From positions 17,026-81,025 of the forward strand of contig JBAXND010000019.1 of the NCBI GenBank assembly GCA_037133915.1: DNA of 64,000 bases. Direction: 5' to 3'. How positions within the stretch are numbered: the first letter of the stretch is position 1; the number at the start of each line of letters is the position of its first letter. Below, one piece after another: positions 57,301 to 64,000 of the stretch. The notes below the pieces were generated by a model. The model was not told the DNA's origin. It saw only the letters and a list, made by a program, of their open reading frames with translations, and made no database searches. Source of the stretch: Bacteroidota bacterium (GTDB taxonomy: Bacteria; Bacteroidota; Bacteroidia; Bacteroidales; CAIWKO01). Made by a program: the position numbers and the translations under genes.

Positions 57301-57662
57301 AAACATACGGCTACAAAGGAATAAAAATAGAAAAACAAAATAACGGGTTGGGTTTGCAGAACAGCTTTGAGCTGATGCAGGAGCTGTTTGCAAATTTATC
57401 GCGTGGTTCAGGTGCAGTTGTCATTTCGGCTGCTGCCGGAACCGGTTACGCGCTCGAATCAGCGGAATGGAACAACGGTGTATTCACATACTGTATCCTT
57501 GACGGAATTAAAAATAAGTCGGCTGACCGTGACGGCAATGGCTCGGTGACGGTAGGAGAGTTGAAAGATTATGTTTCTGCGCAGGTAGAAAAGCTCACCC
57601 GTGGAGCACAAAAGCCCACTTCGCGTCGCGAAAGTCTTGGATTTGACTGGAAAATCAGGTAA
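54336..57662 (+). CDS. Secreted WD40-caspase (peptidase C14) protein
   Basis: The 1108-residue product has a signal peptide (to about residue 22, SLFSQ), then 14 WD40 repeats (residues about 30-640; blades end KIWDVATG, KLWDAGTG, RVWDIATA and so on), probably two seven-bladed propellers. A linker of about 190 residues leads to a caspase-type C14 domain with the catalytic histidine in VSGHGL (H910) and cysteine in DACHSGE (C960). An EF-hand-like loop (DRDGNGSVTVGEL, about 1066) lies near the C-terminus. Such WD40-metacaspase proteins are known from many bacteria; unusual here is the signal peptide. No T9SS domain. Function: proteolysis on a cue read by the propellers, inferred. Confidence 0.88.
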   Translation: MRLQLLSFLAFLLLLNGSLFSQVDLIIPLGHTDRITSISASSDGKYIASAGVDYKVKIWDVATGRELVTFYEHNRPVNAVTFTPDGTKLISADDDGMMYFRDVASYKMLKKVSLGSEIFCMNVSPDGKLLAVGMWKIIHIFDMATMTEVRSIAAYAGPDLVSDLLCVDFAADGKTLLSAGKNDRKIKIWNALTGSLTKTINAVADNVSADISSDGLTVIAAGGSDEDSVYKYNVTSGALIYAVQGSKRKLRKICFSPDNSQFVTADENWEAKLWDAGTGAELKVFSGHNDDVSDICFGRTPNLIFTASEDQSIWLWDTGTAEVVKKFKAHSRNIHTVDFAPDSRRIAIGCGSPQSRFGNHLIVWDLAGTSGIKSFLPNDDVPGDVNAARFSPSGLTIASAAESDNEKLRFWDVATGTCTQFIKKAHSRDINSLCWSADGKFVYTAGDDAEAYKWDAVNGAKLAQYSGGKDDIMEVAASADGKYLAAAGDDRKVFLWNTVNGNLVKSMVHDDDLSTCAFSHDGTKVLSGSRFGILKLWSAPSGNLITTLNAGSRAHSVFSACFSMDDKKVFSGGWDNNIRVWDIATATTKFTIKGHDMMVSGVSASPDGKLLVSGSADNTVKLWNLKDYSQIANLVILDSVDWVVSTPDNYYFCSKGALSIMGFRKGNEVFPFEQFDLQYNRPDIVLDRIGYASPELINSLKKAYHKRLRKMKFDESMFSPDFHMPNLVINKKEKIPLTTTERSLSIDFAASDSKYKLDRINVWINDVPVYGINGIDLRNENSASTEKKLTLQLSQGRNNIQVSCLNEKGIESLRQTFEINYQPAQPVTPNLYVIAISVSDYKDDRFNLKYAAKDGRDLAGLFTDETENNGKVFIDTLFNKNATRDNIIALRQKLMKTTVDDRVILYVSGHGLLDDSLDFYFATYDMNFSKPAQSGILYDDLEGLLDGIPAREKLLLMDACHSGEVDKEDVFEIKDTNLVLADGAKGDLKTYGYKGIKIEKQNNGLGLQNSFELMQELFANLSRGSGAVVISAAAGTGYALESAEWNNGVFTYCILDGIKNKSADRDGNGSVTVGELKDYVSAQVEKLTRGAQKPTSRRESLGFDWKIR

Positions 57663-57670
57663 TATTCTTA

Positions 57671-58846
57671 CTACGCGCTCATTGTTTTTTCGTCCGGTAA
57701 CATCGTATGTGCCGAGAGTATATTCTGCAGCGGTCTGAAATCCTTACTGATGGTTGGCCAACGATTGGGGAACTGCTTAAGCAGTTCGATTATCTTCACG
57801 CTGTGTTTTTGCAATGCTTCGGTAATAGCAGGTGCTGAAACAGGTCGTGCACAGGCACGTCCCACATTTGCGCCCGTCAGGTCGGCATGTTGCGACTTAA
57901 CTATAAGGGCTGCAGCTTCAAGCCTGTCAAGCAGTTCAATCGTTTTAAGATATTTACTCGGAAGCGAAATAACATCAGGCTTTTTGGTCTCTTCTTTTTT
58001 CACATTCAGATTTACATGAAAATCCTCAATGGTGACATTATCGGTATCACTGCCAAAATTCATACTTCGCGCAAAGCCAACAGCCTTTTCAAGTATCGCT
58101 TTCAACTGCTCCAGTTCACCTTCCCAGTTGCATATTTTTTCTACGGCTTCTGCCGAAAGGCTGTATCGAAAATCTTCAGCCTCCGTAAGCTCATTTACGT
58201 AAAGCCGGCAGTAATCGGCAAGGGTTTTTGAATATTTCTCTTTCAGTGTACTGTTCTGCTGTTGCGCTTTCTTGTAACTACCGGCCAGTGAGCGGGTGTT
58301 GTCATTTATTTCTTCAAATACCCGTTTGTCGGAAGCAACAGACATCAACTGACTGCTGATGCTGTTATACGTCATCATACCAATGATGCTTTTTATATCT
58401 GCCGATAAGGGTTTATGACTGCTGATTCTGAATGGCCCCAGACTGTTGGTCAGATAGAGTATTACCAGACAAATATCTTCCTGATTTCCGGGATTCGTAA
58501 CAATTAATAGTACATTCCGGTTGAGCTCACTCATAATTTCCATCTGGCGAATTCGTGGCTTTTCAGCTTCGAACGGAAGCTCTTCAGGACTGAACCAATA
58601 GTAACCGCTTTTATAATTCAGATAAGGTTTAAGTGCATCTTTAGCCGTACTGCTGATCTCCATAGGCTCGGGCTGTTCTTGCCTGTCGGGCTGGCTGAGC
58701 AGGTATGAAAAAGGGGAGTGCCCCGCCGTTTTATAATAAATGCCAATGGCTCTGTTGAAGCCGGGCAACAACAGCTGCATCCTGCTGAGCATTATCAGCA
58801 CGGGATTGTCTATGAATGAATAACCATAAGACATCTGCAACAGCAT
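57671..58846 (-). CDS. Unknown 391-residue protein
   Basis: Starts MLLQMSYGYSFIDNPV and has no signal peptide or membrane helix. A long helical middle (SYKKAQQQNSTLKEKYSKTLADYC, about 195-220) is probably coiled-coil. The last 90 residues (TIELLDRLEAAALIVKSQH ... ARPVSAPAITEALQKHSVKI) are helical and basic and look like a DNA- or protein-binding helical bundle, which I cannot name. It converges with the WD40-caspase gene eight bases away. A full promoter match lies upstream. Confidence 0.7.
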   Translation of the reverse strand: MLLQMSYGYSFIDNPVLIMLSRMQLLLPGFNRAIGIYYKTAGHSPFSYLLSQPDRQEQPEPMEISSTAKDALKPYLNYKSGYYWFSPEELPFEAEKPRIRQMEIMSELNRNVLLIVTNPGNQEDICLVILYLTNSLGPFRISSHKPLSADIKSIIGMMTYNSISSQLMSVASDKRVFEEINDNTRSLAGSYKKAQQQNSTLKEKYSKTLADYCRLYVNELTEAEDFRYSLSAEAVEKICNWEGELEQLKAILEKAVGFARSMNFGSDTDNVTIEDFHVNLNVKKEETKKPDVISLPSKYLKTIELLDRLEAAALIVKSQHADLTGANVGRACARPVSAPAITEALQKHSVKIIELLKQFPNRWPTISKDFRPLQNILSAHTMLPDEKTMSA

Positions 58847-58874
58847 TTAAATAATTAGCGGAAATTCGAAGCTA

Positions 58875-58905
58875 CAAATATACACGAAGAACAAAGGCAA
58901 TGCAA
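58875..58905 (-). promoter_or_regulatory. Promoter of the unknown 391-residue gene
   Basis: TTG (58903-58905), 20 bases, then TATATTTG (58875-58882) on the minus strand. The ATG is at 58846, so the leader is about 22 bases. The rest of the gap to 59122 holds nothing I can identify. Confidence 0.65.
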
Positions 58906-59121
58906 GAATATTTAAGATTATTTTTAAGTTTATTAAGAAGATGATTAAGCTTAACTTAACTGAAAACTTAAGCAAAATAAGTAAAAAATTAGGGGAAATA
59001 TTTTGTTTAATTTCCTTGATTTCATTGTTTTAATACTGCAATTTTGTAATTCTAAAAAACGTTATTAAGTTATCAATCAGGAAAACTAAAGATAGTTATA
59101 AATAAGCAAATTAAGCATCAT

Positions 59122-59388
59122 ATGGAAATTTACAGCCCGAGAAGTCAGCCCCGCGAAAATATTAAAAACGAGATTCGCACCACCGAAAATTCCTCCGTGA
59201 ACAACCGCCCGGTGGAACAGGAAAAACCTACCCGCACGCGCATTATTGAAAAACGCAGGGAAAAACAATATATACTGCCCGGTTCAGGAATTGCAGAAGA
59301 AACCAGCATACTTGAACGTATGGGCAATAAATTCTATGAAGTCCTCAGAGGTTTTTTTGATACGGAAAAGAAAGCAGTTAAAGAATAA
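59122..59388 (+). CDS. Small charged protein of unknown function
   Basis: The 88-residue product is rich in Arg, Glu and Lys, probably disordered in its first 45 residues (PRSQPRENIKNEIRTTENSS), with a short helix at the end (ERMGNKFYEVLRGFFDTE). No family recognised. Its 3' end overlaps that of the converging gene by 11 bases. Support is moderate: the ATG and length are reasonable and the composition is protein-like. Confidence 0.5.
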   Translation: MEIYSPRSQPRENIKNEIRTTENSSVNNRPVEQEKPTRTRIIEKRREKQYILPGSGIAEETSILERMGNKFYEVLRGFFDTEKKAVKE

Positions 59389-60142
59389 ACGGCACCACCG
59401 CCTTGCGCTCTTTCGGATAATCGGCAAAGGTTGCACGATACCATTTATGGTTTGAAAATGCTCTTGGAAGCAGGTTTACCACGGTCCAGACAAAAAATGC
59501 CAATCCGGGTAACGACCAGGTGAGCAACGCAAATCCGCCCCATTCAATCATTTCACCCATGTAGTTCGGACACGACACATATTTGTACATCCCACCGTAA
59601 GGAATCTTATAACCCTTGTCGCCACTGCGTCTCAGGGCAAATAAAATGGTGTCTGAACGTCTGTTAATGTATACTCCGATAAAGAATAACAGCACACCGA
59701 GTATAAAACGCGGATCATACAACCACGTTATATCATAGGTCATGGTGAAAGAGCCCAGAAAATATCCGTTAATCCATCCGTTCATGAAATTGAAACAAAT
59801 AGCAAAAAGGACGATCAGCACCGGCATTTTTTTACCGCCCGTTTTTGTCCTGAACGGGAATATCAGCACCCGATAAACATAATGAAACAGCCACAGCCCG
59901 AAAAAAATCCACAATACTATATTTTTGGTAACGGAACCGCTCAAGAAAAAATATGAAAATACCAGTAATGTCGGCGATTCCATGACGAACCAGCCCAGTT
60001 TGTTGTCTAAGAGCGGACCCCATTTGCTGTTGGTATATCTTCCGTAAGGAGCTGTAATATTAAGCAGTACAGGCAACAGCACCAGTCCTGAGATCATCCA
60101 AATCCAGACGACCTGTGTAAACAATGAGTGATCAATAAGCAT
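59378..60142 (-). CDS. Steroid 5-alpha-reductase-like membrane protein (DUF1295 type)
   Basis: The 254-residue product has six or seven membrane helices and the C-terminal pattern of the 3-oxo-5-alpha-steroid 4-dehydrogenase family: 'GGMYKYVSCPNYMGEMIEWGGFALLTW' and 'RAFSNHKWYRATFADYPKERKAVVPFIL'. In eukaryotes this fold uses NADPH to reduce the C4-C5 double bond of 3-keto steroids. Bacterial homologues act on varied lipids and isoprenoids, so the substrate is open. It is nine bases downstream of the 3beta-HSD-like gene and probably cotranscribed. Confidence 0.78.
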   Translation of the reverse strand: MLIDHSLFTQVVWIWMISGLVLLPVLLNITAPYGRYTNSKWGPLLDNKLGWFVMESPTLLVFSYFFLSGSVTKNIVLWIFFGLWLFHYVYRVLIFPFRTKTGGKKMPVLIVLFAICFNFMNGWINGYFLGSFTMTYDITWLYDPRFILGVLLFFIGVYINRRSDTILFALRRSGDKGYKIPYGGMYKYVSCPNYMGEMIEWGGFALLTWSLPGLAFFVWTVVNLLPRAFSNHKWYRATFADYPKERKAVVPFIL

Positions 60143-60151
60143 GATAAAGGT

Positions 60152-61129
60152 TTATAAGTGACCGTTTCGTTTGAACCAGTCGTAGGTGTCGTCGAGTGTA
60201 ACTTCAATGGAACGGGGCATAAAACCAAGCTGTACGCGGGCTTTCTCCGAGCAAATCTTACGATTACCGGTTACGAGGATATTCAATGAATCACGCGTAT
60301 AAAGCGATTCGTCGCCTTTCATTTTATCGACCATGTTCATGATGGGAAGTCCGGCTTTGGCCAGCCATGTGGGGCAAACCCATTTGGGCGTGTTTTTTCC
60401 GGTAACAATGCCTACTACTTTTGACAGCTCCGGAATGCTGAGCCAGTTTCCGCTCAGCAGATATTTTTCACCTTTTTTACCATATTCAATTGCGCCGACA
60501 GTGCCATCAACCACATCCCGAACATCTACCCAGTCGTAACCTCCCGAAACCAATGCCGGCAGTTCGCCTTTATACATTTTTATTAATACTCTTCCTACAA
60601 AAGATGGCTTATAATCGTGGGGGCCAAGTATTGAAGTAGGACTTAATATAACAGCGTTAAGTCCCTTATCTACAGCCTCCATAACAATGCGTTCGCCTTC
60701 TGCCTTCGAACGGTCGTAAGCCAGCGCATTTCCATTTACAAGAGGTCTTGATTCATCAAGTGTTTCTTCGAGCGGGAACTGGTTAAAGGCATGGATGGAG
60801 GTAAAATGAACAAACTTTTTCACTTCATGTTCCAACGCTTTATTTACAATATTACGTGTGCCTTCTACATTGGTTTTATAAACCTGACCTCCTTTGTCGC
60901 CGCTGATAGAAATTTGTGCAGCAAGATGCACCACTACATCACAGCCTTTTACAAAGTTATCCAATGATTTCGGGTCGAGCAAATCGCCTTTAATGCTATT
61001 CACCTTCAGGCCTTCGAAGCCCCGTTTGTCGTTAAATGCCAAAACATTTACTTCGCATCCTTTGGCTATCAGGACTCTGCAAAGATTTGCGCCGACATGA
61101 CCGCTTGCACCAGTAACTGCTATTTTCAA
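60152..61129 (-). CDS. 3beta-HSD/dihydroflavonol-reductase-like SDR
   Basis: An extended short-chain dehydrogenase (325 residues): NAD(P)-binding GASGHVG (7-13), catalytic Ser111, Tyr138 and Lys142 in YDRSK. The overall pattern (HLAAQISI, 'NVEGTRNIV') matches 3beta-hydroxysteroid dehydrogenase and dihydroflavonol-4-reductase types. The start is TTG 61129, the only start codon between the upstream in-frame stop and the P-loop. With the gene downstream it could oxidise a 3-hydroxyl and then reduce a nearby double bond on a steroid or isoprenoid; this is inference from gene pairing. Confidence 0.82.
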   Translation of the reverse strand: MKIAVTGASGHVGANLCRVLIAKGCEVNVLAFNDKRGFEGLKVNSIKGDLLDPKSLDNFVKGCDVVVHLAAQISISGDKGGQVYKTNVEGTRNIVNKALEHEVKKFVHFTSIHAFNQFPLEETLDESRPLVNGNALAYDRSKAEGERIVMEAVDKGLNAVILSPTSILGPHDYKPSFVGRVLIKMYKGELPALVSGGYDWVDVRDVVDGTVGAIEYGKKGEKYLLSGNWLSIPELSKVVGIVTGKNTPKWVCPTWLAKAGLPIMNMVDKMKGDESLYTRDSLNILVTGNRKICSEKARVQLGFMPRSIEVTLDDTYDWFKRNGHL

Positions 61130-61263
61130 TAGGGTGGGTTTTTAAGGTTAACTTTCGTAAAGATAATTAAAGAAAATAGCGGATAGTTGATTTTATACCA
61201 ACACAATATTCACAGCATAAAAAGGTATCATACAATGGTTTGTTTATAAGTACTCAAAAAAAC

Positions 61264-61286
61264 GCCCCACTTTTTAAGGGTGGGGC
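61264..61286 (-). terminator. Terminator of the T9SS adhesin gene
   Basis: A 7-bp stem (GCCCCAC/GTGGGGC) with a 9-base loop, followed on the minus strand by GTTTTTTT. Confidence 0.85.
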
Positions 61287-61322
61287 ATACTAAGAAATAT
61301 TATCATTTTGAATTATCGGTTA

Positions 61323-63941
61323 TTATTTCTTAATGATTTTTGTACTTGATGAAAGATCTCCGGTTTTAAACTCAATAAAATATACTCCTGATGGTAAATC
61401 TGAAAGTGGCAGCAACACTTTCCCACTATTCAGGTCGCTGCCTGAAAATGCCATCGTGAACACACGCTTGCCCTCAGTATCAAATACCTGAACTGTTCCA
61501 CGGTCGTTGGCCAATATGCCGGTATTCATTAATATTTCAGTAGAAAATGGGTTGGGATAATACGTGACAATTGTTTCATTTGTTTTACCACAATCGGTTA
61601 CAACAGGAGCGAAATACTCAAATTTACCGTCATAGTCCGTTTGCTTCAGACGGTAATAGGTGGTTCCTCCAAGCGGTTGTTTGTCATCGGCAGCGTAAAC
61701 TGAAATGTGACTACTGTTGCCGCTTCCTTTATAAGTACCGACTACCTCCCAATTAATGGCATCCTGACTCCGCTCAATAGTAAAGAAATCATTATTGTTT
61801 TCGGTGGCGGTTGTCCAGTTCAGCGCTACCTCAACGTTGCTGCATGCTGCCGAAAAATTTAACAGCTCAATAGGCAGTGGATTTCCTTCCGGTTTCAGAC
61901 CAAAAGTTAATGGGCTGTAGGAGGTGAATCCGGTTCCGGTTATTGAACCACCCGGCTCATTTACCGGGTTCTGAACCTTAGGCATTGCAACCCATTTTGT
62001 TTCGCCATTGCAATCGCCGTAATGCGCTACTATTATTTTTGATGAATCCGAGATTCCGCTTCGTGAAGCGTCTTTCCAAAACAGGGTAACATCAGGCGTT
62101 GATGTGCCGCTTACCCGCTGCAGGTCCCAGTATTCCACACCGCTTAACTGCTCAAGCTCACCGGGGTCGCACACTGCATCGGTATTATCGAAATCAGGCG
62201 GTGGCGTAAAATTGTACACACAGCTGAATGTGTCGGTTAATTGTCCCGGTGCCGACATCTTCAACGGTGCCCATATTTTCTCATTTGCCATACTAATGGT
62301 TCCAACCGGAAAAGTGAATGACTCACTGCCGGCTTTTGCAACACTGCCATTTACAAAACTGTTAATTGAGCCACCGTTGCATGTTGCACTGTCTGAAAAC
62401 AGCAAAGAGCCATTGTCTGTAAAATATACAATTCCATTGTTAAATTCTGCGTAACCGTTAATGGTCAAGGGTGTGGCAATATTGATATTTGAAGTGCCAT
62501 TACTCGTATTGTTGAAAGTAACGTTATTAATCTTACCGATAAAAGTTGATGCGGTTAATGTAATCGGGACATCACTTCCAAAAATCAGGTCTGCGCCTAC
62601 ATTACCGGCGTCAATACTTCCGTTTATTCTTAAAGGAGAATTGCCTTCTATGAATAATTTATGAGGACCCAAAACAACTGTCCCTTCAGTGAGCGTCAAG
62701 GTTCCTTTTACGATAACATCTCCGACAAGGAGAACACCTTCCGTGCGGTTAATATCAAGATTATTGACAGTAATGGCCGGTAGTCCGGTACTTTGGCCGC
62801 TTCCCCCAATATTTATATTGGTCGAATCTCCACCGCTCAGTGTGCCATTTGAAACGGTTATAGCTCCATTGATATTTAACGTATGGTTGCCAAGTATAAA
62901 AGCTCCGTGTGCCAAGGCCAGTTCTCTGTTCACAGTCAGCTCATCATTGAGTGTAACACCTGCACCATTATTTATTGTCAGCGCATCAACCACGCTGTTT
63001 TCAAAAGTACCCGGAGGAATGTTAAGCAGGGAAGTCCCTGCATATACGAGCATTGAGCCACTATCTGATGCGTTGATTCGTGCCCCATTGGTAAAAGCTG
63101 TCTGACCACTAATGGTGAGATGATGACCGTTTAATTTCAAAGCATAGGTGCTTTGAGAATTGGTGATGACACCAACGGTTCTGTTATGGTCAAGCACGCA
63201 GTGATTGGAAGGGGCTACTGAAAAAGTAATATCCGCACCGTCAACCGGCACAACATGGCCTGACCAGTTGGCTGCAGTTCCAAAATCAGCGCTGACAGCA
63301 CCTTGCCAAACAAATCTGTTGGATTCAAGTGCACCCATTTTTGGAGCAGTTCCACGCGCAATACCTTCATAATCTGTGAGTATTCCTGTCCCTGCGTAAG
63401 CAGGCAAATTGGAGGCTGCATAGTAATTAGTTATGTAAGTTCCTCCGGCAAATTGAAACTGAGGGTCAGTATTCAGGCTGCTTGCATCCTGAGCCGTAGA
63501 CAGTTTCCATGTGGCCAATGTGGTTTTATCGGTTGGACCGAAGCGGCCGATAACACCGCCGGTTCCGGAAACAAAATAATCATTGTTATCAATGGTTGTA
63601 TTGGACGTTCCCGATAAAACTATTGCATAATGCTTACCGGTTGCACCGCCTGTGCGTGCGTTAATTAACAGGTTATTCCGGTAATTCCGGGTTGATGCAT
63701 TCGCGGCATCCCAGATGGCGGCCGTAGCAGAAGTAGTTGCTGCAGTCACGCTTCCGCAGATATAAATAGTATTGAACCAGATATTTGCCGAACTGCCTGA
63801 TGCTCCTTCATCCCAAATACCGTTTATTTTACTCCCGATACTGACGCCTGCACCAAGATTGATGAGGTTGTTACAACAGCTTGTCGTACCACCGAAAAGT
63901 ACGATACCGTCAATTTCACACAAAGCTGCTGAAGTTGTCAC
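61323..63941 (-). CDS. Large T9SS-exported surface protein, 5' end missing
   Basis: The reading frame of 872 residues begins with a GTG that is not preceded by a signal peptide and is cut off by a stop at 63984-63986, so the true N-terminus is missing. The remaining protein has beta-helix-like repeats (GAALESNRFVWQGAVSADF, NGAGVTLNDELTVNRELALA), then 'LPIELLNFSA ... ALNWTTATENNNDFFTIERS', and a T9SS type A sorting domain (TYYPNPFSTEILM to STKIIKK). It should be a surface adhesin or polymer-binding protein. It is probably not expressed in full, unless a promoter in the interrupting DNA helps. Confidence 0.72.
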   Translation of the reverse strand: MTTSAALCEIDGIVLFGGTTSCCNNLINLGAGVSIGSKINGIWDEGASGSSANIWFNTIYICGSVTAATTSATAAIWDAANASTRNYRNNLLINARTGGATGKHYAIVLSGTSNTTIDNNDYFVSGTGGVIGRFGPTDKTTLATWKLSTAQDASSLNTDPQFQFAGGTYITNYYAASNLPAYAGTGILTDYEGIARGTAPKMGALESNRFVWQGAVSADFGTAANWSGHVVPVDGADITFSVAPSNHCVLDHNRTVGVITNSQSTYALKLNGHHLTISGQTAFTNGARINASDSGSMLVYAGTSLLNIPPGTFENSVVDALTINNGAGVTLNDELTVNRELALAHGAFILGNHTLNINGAITVSNGTLSGGDSTNINIGGSGQSTGLPAITVNNLDINRTEGVLLVGDVIVKGTLTLTEGTVVLGPHKLFIEGNSPLRINGSIDAGNVGADLIFGSDVPITLTASTFIGKINNVTFNNTSNGTSNINIATPLTINGYAEFNNGIVYFTDNGSLLFSDSATCNGGSINSFVNGSVAKAGSESFTFPVGTISMANEKIWAPLKMSAPGQLTDTFSCVYNFTPPPDFDNTDAVCDPGELEQLSGVEYWDLQRVSGTSTPDVTLFWKDASRSGISDSSKIIVAHYGDCNGETKWVAMPKVQNPVNEPGGSITGTGFTSYSPLTFGLKPEGNPLPIELLNFSAACSNVEVALNWTTATENNNDFFTIERSQDAINWEVVGTYKGSGNSSHISVYAADDKQPLGGTTYYRLKQTDYDGKFEYFAPVVTDCGKTNETIVTYYPNPFSTEILMNTGILANDRGTVQVFDTEGKRVFTMAFSGSDLNSGKVLLPLSDLPSGVYFIEFKTGDLSSSTKIIKK

Positions 63942-63943
63942 TG

Positions 63944-64000
63944 TTATTGGAGAATACGCGCAAACTGGTCCCCTAGTTCCGCGTTAAGCTGACCCCCTTT
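63944..64000. mobile_element. Possible edge of an IS21-like element
   Basis: On the minus strand this end holds two related 12-base units, GGGGGTCAGCTT and GGGGACCAGTTT, 24 bases apart (9 of 12 shared), which recall the multiple terminal repeats of IS21-family elements in Bacteroidota. The adjoining gene is truncated at this point. The exact junction cannot be placed and the family is from memory. Confidence 0.35.

Overview
The window reads as chromosomal DNA of a Bacteroidota (Bacteroidetes) bacterium, probably an environmental, non-pathogenic lineage. The evidence is: a type IX secretion component (PorQ) together with three proteins that end in T9SS type A sorting domains; several promoters of the Bacteroidota form TTG-N19-21-TAnnTTTG; almost no Shine-Dalgarno sequences (argF is the exception); and many beta-barrel, fibronectin, PKD and Ig-like secreted proteins. 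No rRNA, tRNA or CRISPR array was seen. Coding density is high and many genes are convergent with only a few bases between them.

Layout. 0-3.3 kb: the tail of an XRE-type regulator, an orphan antitoxin-like gene, recR and a sodium:solute symporter. 3.3-12.3 kb: an AlbA_2 regulator, a double-thioredoxin lipid-free secreted protein, a class II photolyase, a secreted protein with a LecA-like end, a three-gene zinc-ribbon/membrane cluster, argF, and a DUF3795-FN3 pair. 12.6-17.9 kb: two tandem TMTC-like membrane-TPR proteins and a B12-binding radical SAM protein. 18.0-21.1 kb: two glycine-rich adhesin-like paralogues. 21.1-34.2 kb: mostly housekeeping (miaA, sucD, porQ, ribD), with a CPBP protease, a VWA membrane protein, radical SAM genes and glycosyltransferases. 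34.6-37.1 kb: an outer-membrane protein whose 3' end has been duplicated around a frameshifted DinD-like gene. 37.2-42.0 kb: two T9SS-exported parallel beta-helix proteins. 42.1-54.2 kb: a third locus of the glycine-rich family, an EF-G paralogue, and a tandem array of five more glycine-rich genes. 54.3-58.8 kb: a secreted WD40-caspase protein and an unknown gene. 59.1-64 kb: a steroid-reductase-like/3beta-HSD-like pair, and a T9SS protein cut off at its 5' end by what looks like the edge of an insertion sequence.

The most unusual content is the family of eight glycine-rich secreted proteins (two at 18-21 kb, one at 42.6-43.9 kb, five in tandem at 46.2-54.2 kb). Each has a Sec signal peptide and a conserved 70-residue head. 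Seven of them then have an Ig-like and a PKD domain; one has only a PKD-like domain. All eight end in a large glycine-rich domain resembling that of the ALK/LTK receptors (Pfam Gly_rich), closing on a beta-strand with a terminal Trp or Tyr. The heads and stalks are conserved while the glycine-rich tips vary, which is the pattern expected of a diversified set of binding proteins. They lack the T9SS sorting domain that other secreted proteins here carry, so their route to the surface is unclear. The WD40-caspase gene follows the array behind a strong terminator.

Functions below are inferred from motifs and remembered family features; no database search was possible.
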